DNA from: Acidobacteriaceae bacterium
GTDB lineage: Bacteria > Acidobacteriota > Terriglobia > Terriglobales > Acidobacteriaceae
DNA: 64,000 bases
Reading direction: 5' to 3'
NCBI GenBank assembly: GCA_028283655.1
Contig: JAPWKE010000003.1
Location: 2,604,001 to 2,668,000, forward strand
In this document: piece by piece, positions 34,059 through 43,897 of the stretch
Numbering within the stretch: position 1 is the first letter of the stretch
Layout: each line of letters starts with the position of its first letter
Notes under the pieces: model-generated
The model's input: only the letters and a program-made list of their open reading frames with translations
What the model was told of the DNA's origin: nothing
Databases searched by the model: none
Program-made: the position numbers and the translations under genes

Positions 34059-35980
34059 GCTGGCTTCAGAGATTAGTAGAGACCTATGACGCCTGCTTCG
34101 GGAAATCTGCTTATGTCAAACTCGCGTTGACTCCTATCAATCACGTCGAGCAACAGGCGCACTTAGAAATTACGCTGGATAAAGATGGAGAGTTCCTACG
34201 AGCCAGCGTTGTCCCCAAAGAGGCTACCTTGATTCCTGCGACCGAAGCATCAGCCGGACGCACCTCTGGGCCCGTTGCCCATCCTCTTTGTGACAAGCTA
34301 CGATACGTCGCAAAAGATTATGGTTCTAACGATCATGAACTCTATCGATCGGCGCTGGATGCCTGGGTAAAGTATTCTGAGCACCCAAAGCTCAAAGCCA
34401 TCAAAAGCTATGTGGCCAAGGGAACAACGGTCCATGATCTAGTTGCTGCCGGGATTGTCGTCATGCAATCCGACGGCACTCTCGAGTCAGCGTGGAACGA
34501 TGGCCCATCTCCGTTGGCCAAGCTTCTGACAGCCGATCCGAAGACAAAGCTGCGTGATCAGGGAAATGCTCTCGTCCGCTGGAAGGTAGAACTTGCGGGA
34601 AGTCTGCAACACTCCGTATGGGAAGATACGGAGCTGCAGAAGAGCTGGGCAGAGTTTCACACAACGCTACCCGCTGAAGAAGGCTTTAGCCTTTATGAGG
34701 GAGAGAACAGGCCCCTGGCGCTAAGTCATCCGAAACGTCTTCGCCATGGAGGAGATGGAGCTAAGCTCATCTCCTCAAACGATAGTGGAGGCTTCACGTT
34801 TCGTGGACGCTTCATGTCTGCCAAAGAAGCTTATGGTCTGAGCGCAGAAGCAACGCAGAAGGCGCATAACGCGCTGCGCTGGCTGATCGCACGGCAAGGG
34901 TATCGCAATGGTGACCAGGTGATCGTCGCCTGGTCTGTGCAGCATGTCACGCGCATCCCCTTGCTGGCTGACTCACGCGCCTTACTTGGCGAGGAAGACG
35001 AGGACGTGGAAGAGGGTTACGCGGAGTGCTCTCCACCAAGCATTACTCCCGAAAACTCTGCGGGTGACGTGGGTCAGGAGTATGCTCTGCGACTGAAGAG
35101 TGCCATGCAGGGATATCGCAGCCACATCGGGGACTCAGACAATATCGTGGTCATGAGTCTGGATGCAGCGACGCCCGGCCGCATGGCCATTGTGTACTAT
35201 CGCGAACTCACAGGTTCGGAGTTGCTGGCACGTATCGAGAGGTGGCATAGCCTGCTCGCCTGGCAGCAGAACTTTGGCAAGGACCATCACTTCGTTGGCG
35301 CTCCTGCACCACGCGACATCGCCGAAGCTGCTTATGGCCGGCGTGTCGACGACAAGCTGCGACGTGCCACCGTAGAACGACTGCTCCCATGCATCGTCGA
35401 TGGCACGCCGCTGCCTCGCGATCTCGTGCTGTCGTGTGTGCAGCGGGCTACCAACCGCATCGGCATGGAGCGCTGGGAGTTTGAGCGCGTCCTCGGCATT
35501 GCCTGTTCCCTTTACCGCGGATCCCATCCGCAGGAGTTTCCATCGATGAGTCTTGATGAAGCCCGAACGAGCCGAGATTATCTGTACGGCCGCCTGCTTG
35601 CCGTTGCCGACAATATCGAGAGCATGGCCCTCAGCATTGCGCGTGAACCTCGCGAGACCAATGCAGCTCGGTTTACGCAGCGATTTGCCGATCACCCTTA
35701 CACCACATGGCGAACGCTCGAGTTGCAGCTTCGCCCCTATATTGCTCGGCTTAATGGATCACGCTACGTCGGTGCTCTGAAGTTACGGCAGCAGCTTCTT
35801 GACCGTATCTATTCGAGCTTCGAAACAGTCAACGGAGAAAGCACGTTTCTCGATAACCGCCGCCTCTCCGGCGAGTTCCTGCTGGGTTTCCATAGCCAAC
35901 GCGAAGCACTGCGACCGTCCCGGGACGCCGCTTCCGCCACGACCACAACACAAACAGACGTTGAAGGAGATACCGAGTGA
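34055..35980 (+). CDS. cas8c: Cas8c (Csd1), large subunit of type I-C Cascade
   Basis: 641 residues, starting MSWLQRLVETYDACFGKS and containing family features such as LCDKLRYVAKDYG, ALVRWKVE, KLISSNDSGGFTFRGRF and GDQVIVAWSVQ. The C-terminal region with YLYGRLLAVADNIE and FLLGFHSQREAL is also typical of Csd1. Cas8c recognises the PAM and, through internal translation, often gives the small subunit Cas11c as well. The start overlaps the cas5d stop (ATGA, 34055-34058) and the end overlaps the cas7 GTG by 4 bp. An internal start for Cas11c would be expected in the last 150 residues; I did not find a decisive ribosome site. Confidence 0.93.
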   Translation: MSWLQRLVETYDACFGKSAYVKLALTPINHVEQQAHLEITLDKDGEFLRASVVPKEATLIPATEASAGRTSGPVAHPLCDKLRYVAKDYGSNDHELYRSALDAWVKYSEHPKLKAIKSYVAKGTTVHDLVAAGIVVMQSDGTLESAWNDGPSPLAKLLTADPKTKLRDQGNALVRWKVELAGSLQHSVWEDTELQKSWAEFHTTLPAEEGFSLYEGENRPLALSHPKRLRHGGDGAKLISSNDSGGFTFRGRFMSAKEAYGLSAEATQKAHNALRWLIARQGYRNGDQVIVAWSVQHVTRIPLLADSRALLGEEDEDVEEGYAECSPPSITPENSAGDVGQEYALRLKSAMQGYRSHIGDSDNIVVMSLDAATPGRMAIVYYRELTGSELLARIERWHSLLAWQQNFGKDHHFVGAPAPRDIAEAAYGRRVDDKLRRATVERLLPCIVDGTPLPRDLVLSCVQRATNRIGMERWEFERVLGIACSLYRGSHPQEFPSMSLDEARTSRDYLYGRLLAVADNIESMALSIAREPRETNAARFTQRFADHPYTTWRTLELQLRPYIARLNGSRYVGALKLRQQLLDRIYSSFETVNGESTFLDNRRLSGEFLLGFHSQREALRPSRDAASATTTTQTDVEGDTE

Positions 35981-36831
35981 GCAGCCTTTCCCATAAGATC
36001 GATTTCGCCGTAATTGTGCATGTTCACAATGCAAATCCTAATGGCGATCCCCTGAACGGCAACCGCCCGCGCACCGACTATAACGGCACGGGAGAGATTA
36101 CCGATGTGTGCCTGAAGAGGAAGCTTCGCGACCGTTTGTCCGATGCAGGCGAGAGTATCTTCGTGCAATCTGACGACCGAAAGACTGATGATGCCACCAG
36201 CCTGGCTGATCGCGCGGTCAAAGTGCTTGGCGCGGCCTTTGGAGGTTCTGAGACTGCGAAGAAAGCCTGCGAAACGTGGATAGACGTTCGCGCTTTCGGG
36301 CAGCTCTTCGCCATGAAGCCACAAAAGAACAAGAAGGCGAAGGATGTTGGAGAAGAAGACGGCAATGGTGCCGGAGTTTCCATTCCGATACGCGGACCTG
36401 TCACGGTGCAGTCAGCGTTCAGCATTGAACCTGTCGACATCACAAGCACGCAAATTACAAAGAGCGTTTCTGGCGAAGGGGACGGAACAAAGCGCGGGAG
36501 TGACACCATGGGCATGAAGCACCGTGTCGACAAGGCCGTCTATGTTTTCTTTGGCAGTATGAACCCGCAACTGGCGCAGCGCACAGGCTTCAGCGATGCC
36601 GATGCGGAAGCTATCAAGAGCGTGCTGCCAAAGTTATTTGAGAACGACGCGTCCTCTGCGCGTCCCGAAGGCAGCATGTCGGTAAGCAAACTTTTGTGGT
36701 GGAAACACAATAGCGCCGCGGGTCAGTACTCCTCCGCAAGAGTCCACAGCACGGTGAGCGTTGAGCCGAATGGCAGCTACAAGCTCTCGAACCTGGACGG
36801 TCTTGCACCGGAAGAGATCGACGGCTTCTAA
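35977..36831 (+). CDS. cas7: Cas7 (Csd2), backbone subunit of type I-C Cascade
   Basis: 284 residues with a GTG start (35977) overlapping the cas8c stop. It begins SSLSHKIDFAVIVHVHNANPNGDPLNGNRPRTDYNGTGEITDVCLKRKLRD, the very conserved Cas7 opening, and has GPVTVQSAFSIEPVDITSTQITKS, MGMKHRVDKAVYVFFGS and GSMSVSKLLWWKHNSAAGQYSSARVHS. Several copies line the crRNA spacer to form the Cascade filament. Length is normal for the family and no truncation is seen. It ends 2 bp before cas4. Confidence 0.95.
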   Translation: MSSLSHKIDFAVIVHVHNANPNGDPLNGNRPRTDYNGTGEITDVCLKRKLRDRLSDAGESIFVQSDDRKTDDATSLADRAVKVLGAAFGGSETAKKACETWIDVRAFGQLFAMKPQKNKKAKDVGEEDGNGAGVSIPIRGPVTVQSAFSIEPVDITSTQITKSVSGEGDGTKRGSDTMGMKHRVDKAVYVFFGSMNPQLAQRTGFSDADAEAIKSVLPKLFENDASSARPEGSMSVSKLLWWKHNSAAGQYSSARVHSTVSVEPNGSYKLSNLDGLAPEEIDGF

Positions 36832-36833
36832 CG

Positions 36834-37469
36834 ATGGCCGATGGACTGCAACTCGAGGACGCATTGCCGTTGAGCGGCTTGCAGCATCTTGCTTTCTGTC
36901 CACGCCAATGGGCGTTGATCCATCTGGAGCAGGCGTGGGCGGAAAACCGCCTGACCGCCGAAGGCAAAGTACTACATGAGCGGGCAGACTTGCCGGGGCA
37001 AAGCCGTCGAGGGAAGCTGCGCACGGTGCGCGGGCTGATGCTGGAGAGCCGAAGATTACGGCTCTCCGGCCGCGCTGATGTTGTGGAGTTCTGCCCGCAG
37101 CCCTTTCCGGTCGAGTACAAACGGGGCAAGCGAAAGCCCAACGACTGCGATGTCGTGCAACTCTGTGCGCAGGCACTCTGCCTGGAGGAGATGCTCGGTG
37201 TACCCGTTGCCGACGGCGCCATTTTCTACGGAGACCCGCGAAGGTGCATGGATGTGAGCTTCACGGTAGAGCTACGTGCACGCACGGAGGAGCTTGCGGC
37301 AGAGATGCATCGGCTCTACACGAACGGCATCACTCCAGAAGCAACGCCGGGAAAACACTGTCGTAACTGCTCGCTCGTCGACGTTTGCCTGCCCAACGCA
37401 ACCGATCACGTTGCCATTGCAACAACGTGGAAAGCCGCACAACTTCGCGCATTACAAGCTGAGGAATAA
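36834..37469 (+). CDS. cas4: Cas4, spacer-acquisition nuclease
   Basis: 211 residues. Four cysteines for an iron-sulfur cluster are present: Cys22 (LAFCPRQW) and Cys176, Cys179, Cys185 in the C-terminal HCRNCSLVDVC. RecB-like nuclease residues are Asp82 (GRADVVEF), Glu94 and Lys96 (VEYKRGK), and the QxxxY-type helix near Gln109. In type I-C, Cas4 trims prespacers at the PAM-side end so that integrated spacers have the right orientation. It sits between cas7 and cas1 with 2-bp gaps, so it is translated with the adaptation module. Confidence 0.95.
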   Translation: MADGLQLEDALPLSGLQHLAFCPRQWALIHLEQAWAENRLTAEGKVLHERADLPGQSRRGKLRTVRGLMLESRRLRLSGRADVVEFCPQPFPVEYKRGKRKPNDCDVVQLCAQALCLEEMLGVPVADGAIFYGDPRRCMDVSFTVELRARTEELAAEMHRLYTNGITPEATPGKHCRNCSLVDVCLPNATDHVAIATTWKAAQLRALQAEE

Positions 37470-37471
37470 CG

Positions 37472-38503
37472 ATGCGTAAGCTGCTCAATACACTGCACGT
37501 CATGAGTCAGGGCGCGTACCTTCATCGCGATGGTGAGACCGTTGCGGTGAAGATTGAACAACAACTAAAGCTTCGCGTTCCCGTGCATACCCTGGAAGGA
37601 CTTGTGTGCTGGGGACAGGTGCTGTGCTCACCGCCCGTTCTTTCACTCTGTTGCGAGAAAGGCGTTGGCATCTCCTTCCTGACAGAACAGGGACGGTTCC
37701 TTGCTCGAGTGCAGGGGCCTGTTTCCGGCAACGTGCTGGTGCGACGCCAACAGTACCGGCTGTGCGACGGAGGCGAAGCGGCGTTACCAACCGTACGCAT
37801 GATCGTTACCGCAAAGATTACGAACAGCCGTCTGGTACTTCTTCGAGCCGCGCGCGAATCTTCCGATCCCACAACAGAAGAGCTTCTGCGTGCTGCCGCG
37901 CGGAGACTGCAGTGGATCGGCCTGGACGCAGCCCGCGCGGAGAGTCTCGATATCGCGCGCGGACACGAGGGGCTGGCGGGGCAGGAGTATTTTTCTGTCT
38001 TTGATTACATGATCGGACGCGAGGATGAAGCATTCCGCTTTAGCGGCCGGTCTCGTCGCCCCCCACTTGACCGCCCAAACGCTCTGTTGAGCTTCGTCTA
38101 CGCCCTGCTGCGGCACGATATCGAATCGGCGCTGGAATCTGTGGGGCTCGACCCGGCCGTTGGATTTCTGCATACAGATCGCCCAGGGCGCCCGAGCCTG
38201 GCACTGGACATGATGGAGGAGTTGCGTGCTCCACTGGCTGACCGCTTGGTGCTAACGATGATCAATCGGCGCCAAGTGCAGGCATCTGATTTCACCGTGC
38301 AAGATGGCGGAGCTACATTGCTGGAGGACGATGCCCGCAAGCAGATTGTCGCGGCCTGGCAGTTGCGTAAACAGGAAGAGATCGAGCATCCTTTCCTGAA
38401 AGAACGCGTACCTATTGGGCTTATTCCTTACACGCAGGCCCTGTTGCTCTCGCGGTACGTTCGCGGTGGGCTGGATGCGTATCCCGCGTTTCTGTGGAGA
38501 TAA
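37472..38503 (+). CDS. cas1: Cas1, spacer integrase
   Basis: 343 residues, ATG start with GAGGAA about 8 nt upstream. Begins MRKLLNTLHVMSQGAYLHRDGETVAVKIE, as in I-C Cas1. Metal-binding catalytic residues are Glu166 (HEGLAGQEYF), His234 (GFLHTDRPGRPSLALD) and Asp246, with MMEELRAPLADRLVL after them. It forms the integrase with Cas2 that inserts new spacers next to the leader. The catalytic set is intact, so acquisition should be possible; the long array and recognisable leader agree. Confidence 0.96.
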   Translation: MRKLLNTLHVMSQGAYLHRDGETVAVKIEQQLKLRVPVHTLEGLVCWGQVLCSPPVLSLCCEKGVGISFLTEQGRFLARVQGPVSGNVLVRRQQYRLCDGGEAALPTVRMIVTAKITNSRLVLLRAARESSDPTTEELLRAAARRLQWIGLDAARAESLDIARGHEGLAGQEYFSVFDYMIGREDEAFRFSGRSRRPPLDRPNALLSFVYALLRHDIESALESVGLDPAVGFLHTDRPGRPSLALDMMEELRAPLADRLVLTMINRRQVQASDFTVQDGGATLLEDDARKQIVAAWQLRKQEEIEHPFLKERVPIGLIPYTQALLLSRYVRGGLDAYPAFLWR

Positions 38504-38509
38504 GCCACG

Positions 38510-38800
38510 ATGCTTGTTCTGGTGAGTTACGACGTAAGCACACGGGATGAGGCAGGACGACGACGCCTGCGGCGCATTGCGAGACTGTGCGAAGATCGAG
38601 GTCAGAGAGTGCAGAACTCAGTGTTTGAATGTCTCGTCGATGCCGCGCAGTGGGTGAGATTCCGTGCGTCGCTTATTGCGGAAATGCACGCGGCAGAAGA
38701 CAGTTTGCGCTTCTACTTCCTTGGCAATGAGTGGAAACGCCGGGTTGAACATGTCGGCACCAAGCCCTCGTATGACCCACAGGGCCCACTGATCCTATAG
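38510..38800 (+). CDS. cas2: Cas2, integrase subunit
   Basis: 96 residues, the usual size. MLVLVSYDVSTRDEAGRRRLRRIARLCEDRGQRVQNSVFEC is the conserved ferredoxin-like N-terminus with the metal-site Asp8, and VRFRASLIAEM and SLRFYFLG complete the fold. It pairs with Cas1 as the structural core of the integrase. GGAG lies about 11 nt before the ATG. Last gene of the operon, directly followed by the array leader. Confidence 0.95.
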   Translation: MLVLVSYDVSTRDEAGRRRLRRIARLCEDRGQRVQNSVFECLVDAAQWVRFRASLIAEMHAAEDSLRFYFLGNEWKRRVEHVGTKPSYDPQGPLIL

Positions 38801-39023
38801 AACGCGCCTCTCGGACTACGGACGCGGAGTGCGCGACATCGCCGTGCGCGGACTGGAAGCGATCATTCGTTTTCAGGGGAGTTCGCGCGTTGGCTAAATC
38901 GTGCGTACTGAATGATTTCGCTTAGTAGCCAACAATCTCAAAGAGAAAATCATCCACAGTATCACCATGTTCGCGAATGTGAGACTCTAAGTACAAGTAC
39001 GTGAAGCTCTTAGCTCTCGTGCC
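38801..39023 (+). promoter_or_regulatory. CRISPR leader
   Basis: These 223 bp separate cas2 from the first repeat. The decayed repeat at the far end (43793) shows that this is the leader side, so it should hold the array promoter and the integration anchor just before 39024. It is only moderately AT-rich, and I cannot fix the -35/-10 boxes with confidence. Confidence 0.75.
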
Positions 39024-42000
39024 GTCGCTGCCCGCAGGGGCAGCGTGGATTGAAACCATCTCGCCGAATACGATGGCGTCGACATTGAGAGTCGCTGCCC
39101 GCAGGGGCAGCGTGGATTGAAACCACTTACCTCGACACCGAAGGCAACCTGCAGAACGTCGCTGCCCGCAGGGGCAGCGTGGATTGAAACTCGTCACCTC
39201 ACTTTTCCTTCCTCGCATCGCTCTGTCGCTGCCCGCAGGGGCAGCGTGGATTGAAACGACAGCGTGGTAGCCGAGAAGCGCTACACGCAAGGTCGCTGCC
39301 CGCAGGGGCAGCGTGGATTGAAACTATGCTCTCGTCTGATCTCGCACCATGCGTCGCGGTCGCTGCCCGCAGGGGCAGCGTGGATTGAAACACATCCCAC
39401 CACGGCTCCGTGATCGACAACCGCGTCGCTGCCCGCAGGGGCAGCGTGGATTGAAACGGCGAAGGAATCGACACCTGCGCTACCTGCAACGTCGCTGCCC
39501 GCAGGGGCAGCGTGGATTGAAACAGAGCCTCAAACCTATTAGGACCGCTCCAGTGCTGTCGCTGCCCGCAGGGGCAGCGTGGATTGAAACATCCCGGCCT
39601 TGATTCCCAGTTCTTCCTGGGTGAGGTCGCTGCCCGCAGGGGCAGCGTGGATTGAAACTGCCATTGCCCACGGCGGTGGTGTCGCCGTACGGTCGCTGCC
39701 CGCAGGGGCAGCGTGGATTGAAACTGCGCCAGACCGACGCCGACGTTGGTGAACACCGTCGCTGCCCGCAGGGGCAGCGTGGATTGAAACCTTTGCCCGG
39801 GGCGTATCGCCCCCCGGATGGCCGTCGCTGCCCGCAGGGGCAGCGTGGATTGAAACCACCGCGCCCCCGGCGCGATATCCGGGAATCAGGAGTCGCTGCC
39901 CGCAGGGGCAGCGTGGATTGAAACGTCGCATCGGCAATGAGGGAAACGGAATCATCCTTGTCGCTGCCCGCAGGGGCAGCGTGGATTGAAACCTCAGATA
40001 TCGAAAGTACAGAGGGAGAGGGAATTGTCGCTGCCCGCAGGGGCAGCGTGGATTGAAACTTCGGGATCAGCACATACTTCACCTGCTCCCGCGTCGCTGC
40101 CCGCAGGGGCAGCGTGGATTGAAACGCGGTCGTAATATCAATGGCTACACTCACAACGACGTCGCTGCCCGCAGGGGCAGCGTGGATTGAAACTTGTGAT
40201 GCCAACGGCGCGGTTTTTGAAGCCGAGGTCGCTGCCCGCAGGGGCAGCGTGGATTGAAACGGTCGTCACTACGCACACAGCTACAACGACGGCGTCGCTG
40301 CCCGCAGGGGCAGCGTGGATTGAAACCGCATCCTCGCGAGACTCACGCTCACACTGCCTCTGTCGCTGCCCGCAGGGGCAGCGTGGATTGAAACCTGCAG
40401 CAGTCCGGCAGCCTTAGCTTTCTTTAACGTCGCTGCCCGCAGGGGCAGCGTGGATTGAAACAGTTTGGTTTTCGGGCACAGCTAAAGCATGCGATGTCGC
40501 TGCCCGCAGGGGCAGCGTGGATTGAAACAGTTCCTCTTTCGAGGGCCTCCCGCTTCACCTTTGGTCGCTGCCCGCAGGGGCAGCGTGGATTGAAACCACC
40601 CGATGTAACCATCGAGCAACTGAGCCTCCAGCGTCGCTGCCCGCAGGGGCAGCGTGGATTGAAACGTCAGCAACACCTTCAGGCCGTCCTGCCTCGATTT
40701 GTCGCTGCCCGCAGGGGCAGCGTGGATTGAAACTTATAAAGCAACCAGTGCTTCCCCGGAGTTGAGGTCGCTGCCCGCAGGGGCAGCGTGGATTGAAACC
40801 ATCTCATCCGACAGTGCAAGCCTACAGTTATCGTCGCTGCCCGCAGGGGCAGCGTGGATTGAAACCCGCCGAAGAGATGCCCTGGTTGTTCCAGGGGGGT
40901 CGCTGCCCGCAGGGGCAGCGTGGATTGAAACTCGTTAACGACAGAAATGGCAGCGTCAAAACTCGTCGCTGCCCGCAGGGGCAGCGTGGATTGAAACTCC
41001 TATTTCCTTTTTCCTCTGGTCCGCAGCTGTGGTCGCTGCCCGCAGGGCAGCGTGGATTGAAACCGCACTCACCATTGATCAGCTCGACGAGTGCATCGTC
41101 GCTGCCCGCAGGGGCAGCGTGGATTGAAACTGCAGCAGAGCGCTTTTATCTGCGGCACGGCCCTCGTCGCTGCCCGCAGGGGCAGCGTGGATTGAAACGG
41201 CGTAAGCCTCTTATTGCGGCGGATGAAGCCCATGTCGCTGCCCGCAGGGGCAGCGTGGATTGAAACATGCACTCGTAGGCGTACGCGCTGGGAGTAGACG
41301 TCGCTGCCCGCAGGGGCAGCGTGGATTGAAACTTGCCACGGCGTCTGTGGGCACTCATAGTCAACGTCGCTGCCCGCAGGGGCAGCGTGGATTGAAACAG
41401 GTCCACCACATCGCCGCTGTACGTCAGAATCGAGTCGCTGCCCGCAGGGGCAGCGTGGATTGAAACTCGTACACTCTTACTACGACCCGACCGCGTACAA
41501 GTCGCTGCCCGCAGGGGCAGCGTGGATTGAAACTTTGGGAGCAGGGCATCCAGAATCAGATCATCGACGTCGCTGCCCGCAGGGGCAGCGTGGATTGAAA
41601 CTTCGACGACAATTACGCCGACACTTGGCGATGGGTGTCGCTGCCCGCAGGGGCAGCGTGGATTGAAACATCACAGGAAAATGGAAGCAGGTGCGGCATG
41701 AGCTCGTCGCTGCCCGCAGGGGCAGCGTGGATTGAAACACCGGCCTCGCGCCGGAAGCCAAGGGCACGATCGTCGCTGCCCGCAGGGGCAGCGTGGATTG
41801 AAACATTCAGGCTCTCGGTATCAAGCTCGGCACGGACAGTCGCTGCCCGCAGGGGCAGCGTGGATTGAAACATCTTCTCCATCGTGCCGTTCTGGTATCG
41901 CTTCTTGTCGCTGCCCGCAGGGGCAGCGTGGATTGAAACTAACCTCCTAGTTTCAAAGTTTCGCGCCGCTAAGTCGCTGCCCGCAGGGGCAGCGTGGATT

Positions 42001-43816
42001 GAAACTTCTAACTTAAATTCTTTACTACCTTCTAGGGAGGTCGCTGCCCGCAGGGGCAGCGTGGATTGAAACCCTCTGGTCCGCAGCTGTGTGGCGCGTA
42101 GACGCGTCGCTGCCCGCAGGGGCAGCGTGGATTGAAACGATACCGTTGCGGAGCGAGAGAGCCTGCAGCACGTTATGTCGCTGCCCGCAGGGGCAGCGTG
42201 GATTGAAACCCGTCGCCTACGATCCGCTCGATCCGAGCCGCATCGTCGCTGCCCGCAGGGGCAGCGTGGATTGAAACCCAAGCCCTCACATACGTGAGGG
42301 CTTTTCTTTTGTCGCTGCCCGCAGGGGCAGCGTGGATTGAAACGCTGCAGCCAACGAGTCGAAGCGAGCCGCAAGCTCGTCGCTGCCCGCAGGGGCAGCG
42401 TGGATTGAAACGCAAGCGGATTGCATCGCGGTCGCTGTGATGAAAGTCGCTGCCCGCAGGGGCAGCGTGGATTGAAACTGCTCCTGGTGGTTTGCGTAGA
42501 TTGAGAAGGGAGCGTCGCTGCCCGCAGGGGCAGCGTGGATTGAAACTACGGGGCCATCCTGCGATCCTCCAGCTCGAAACGTCGCTGCCCGCAGGGGCAG
42601 CGTGGATTGAAACCGAGCGTGCTCGCGAGATCTCTGCCATGCGCAAGGTCGCTGCCCGCAGGGGCAGCGTGGATTGAAACCGCAATGATAGCTACAAAAC
42701 GGTAACCAGCACTGTCGCTGCCCGCAGGGGCAGCGTGGATTGAAACGATCCTGGTGGTTTGCGTAGATTGAGAAGTGCCGTCGCTGCCCGCAGGGGCAGC
42801 GTGGATTGAAACGCAAAAGAGCCTTCAAAGGCCGAGGTGATCAACGTCGCTGCCCGCAGGGGCAGCGTGGATTGAAACCGGCTCACGCTTCTGCGCACTC
42901 CGCAGCGCGGACCGTCGCTGCCCGCAGGGGCAGCGTGGATTGAAACATACGTCACGCCACGGTCGTAATAAAACGCCTGGCCGTCGCTGCCCGCAGGGGC
43001 AGCGTGGATTGAAACTAGGGAGGACACATAGGTGTCCTCCTCCCCCCGGGTCGCTGCCCGCAGGGGCAGCGTGGATTGAAACATCGTTACATCCCTCCCT
43101 CAACTGCGCCGCCATCCGTCGCTGCCCGCAGGGGCAGCGTGGATTGAAACTGCCGTTATTGATGTGCAGGCGACGACACCAAAGGTCGCTGCCCGCAGGG
43201 GCAGCGTGGATTGAAACCTGGATGTGACGTATGACGGCACGGTCTCCGGCGCGTCGCTGCCCGCAGGGGCAGCGTGGATTGAAACGGTCGGCGTCCCTTC
43301 GGCATAGCCGATGGCACCTGTCGCTGCCCGCAGGGGCAGCGTGGATTGAAACCTTTTGAGTGTCTTCACCAGGACCGCGGACGTCATCGTCGCTGCCCGC
43401 AGGGGCAGCGTGGATTGAAACGCACCAAATTCCGCTGTGGCCAGATGTCGCGTTGGTCGCTGCCCGCAGGGGCAGCGTGGATTGAAACATGTCGCTTTGA
43501 CCGACGCCATAGATCTGAGCTGTCGCTGCCCGCAGGGGCAGCGTGGATTGAAACGAAGAAACCCAGCAGTATTCGCGCACGCAGATCGCCGTCGCTGCCC
43601 GCAGGGGCAGCGTGGATTGAAACAAGCGGGCCGACCTGCGCCAGCACTTGCGCCGTACCGTCGCTGCCCGCAGGGGCAGCATGGATTGAAACCTGTGGGC
43701 TGGCCTGCAGGCAGAAGCCCGCGAAAGTCGCTGCCCGCAGGGGCAGCGTGGATTGAAACGAAGAGAACGGCGCGGATAAGAGTAAAGCCCAAGTCGCTGC
43801 CCGTGAGGGCAGCGAC
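39024..43816 (+). CRISPR. Type I-C CRISPR array: 71 repeats plus one decayed terminal repeat, 71 spacers
   Basis: The repeat is 33 bp, starting GTCGCTGCCC GCAG GGGCAGCG and ending TGGATTGAAAC, the classic type I-C form; CGCTGCCC pairs with GGGCAGCG to make the hairpin cut by Cas5d. Repeats start at 39024, 39091, 39158 and so on to 43727, with a mean period of 67 bp; spacers are 33-38 bp (the longest at 42139-42176). Two repeats carry one-base changes: 41032 lacks one G of the GGGG run, and 43660 has GCATGG instead of GCGTGG. The last unit at 43793 keeps the stem but loses the GGATTGAAAC handle. Transcription runs from the leader at 38801. Several spacers are related to one another or structured (see findings). 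No spacer was seen by eye to match elsewhere in the window. Confidence 0.98.
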
Positions 43817-43897
43817 CTGACCGCCGCGAATCGCTAATGATAGTGAGGAGAAGGGCTCTACAGTTCAGTGTGGCGTGGTGGGGGATTTCAGGCGCAG

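Noticed and set aside
38922-39023. A minus-strand frame in the CRISPR leader ending with protein-like HIREHGDTVDDFLFEIVGY
   Set aside because: The frame continues into the repeats and has no start of its own outside the array. It may be a remnant, but leader sequence by chance is more likely.
39024-43816. Many open frames through the CRISPR array on both strands, with repeating peptides such as RCPQGQRGLK, SLPAGAAWIET and FQSTLPLRAAT
   Set aside because: They are translations of the 33-bp repeat at a 67-bp period. The peptides recur only because the repeat does, and there are no ribosome sites or protein-like composition.
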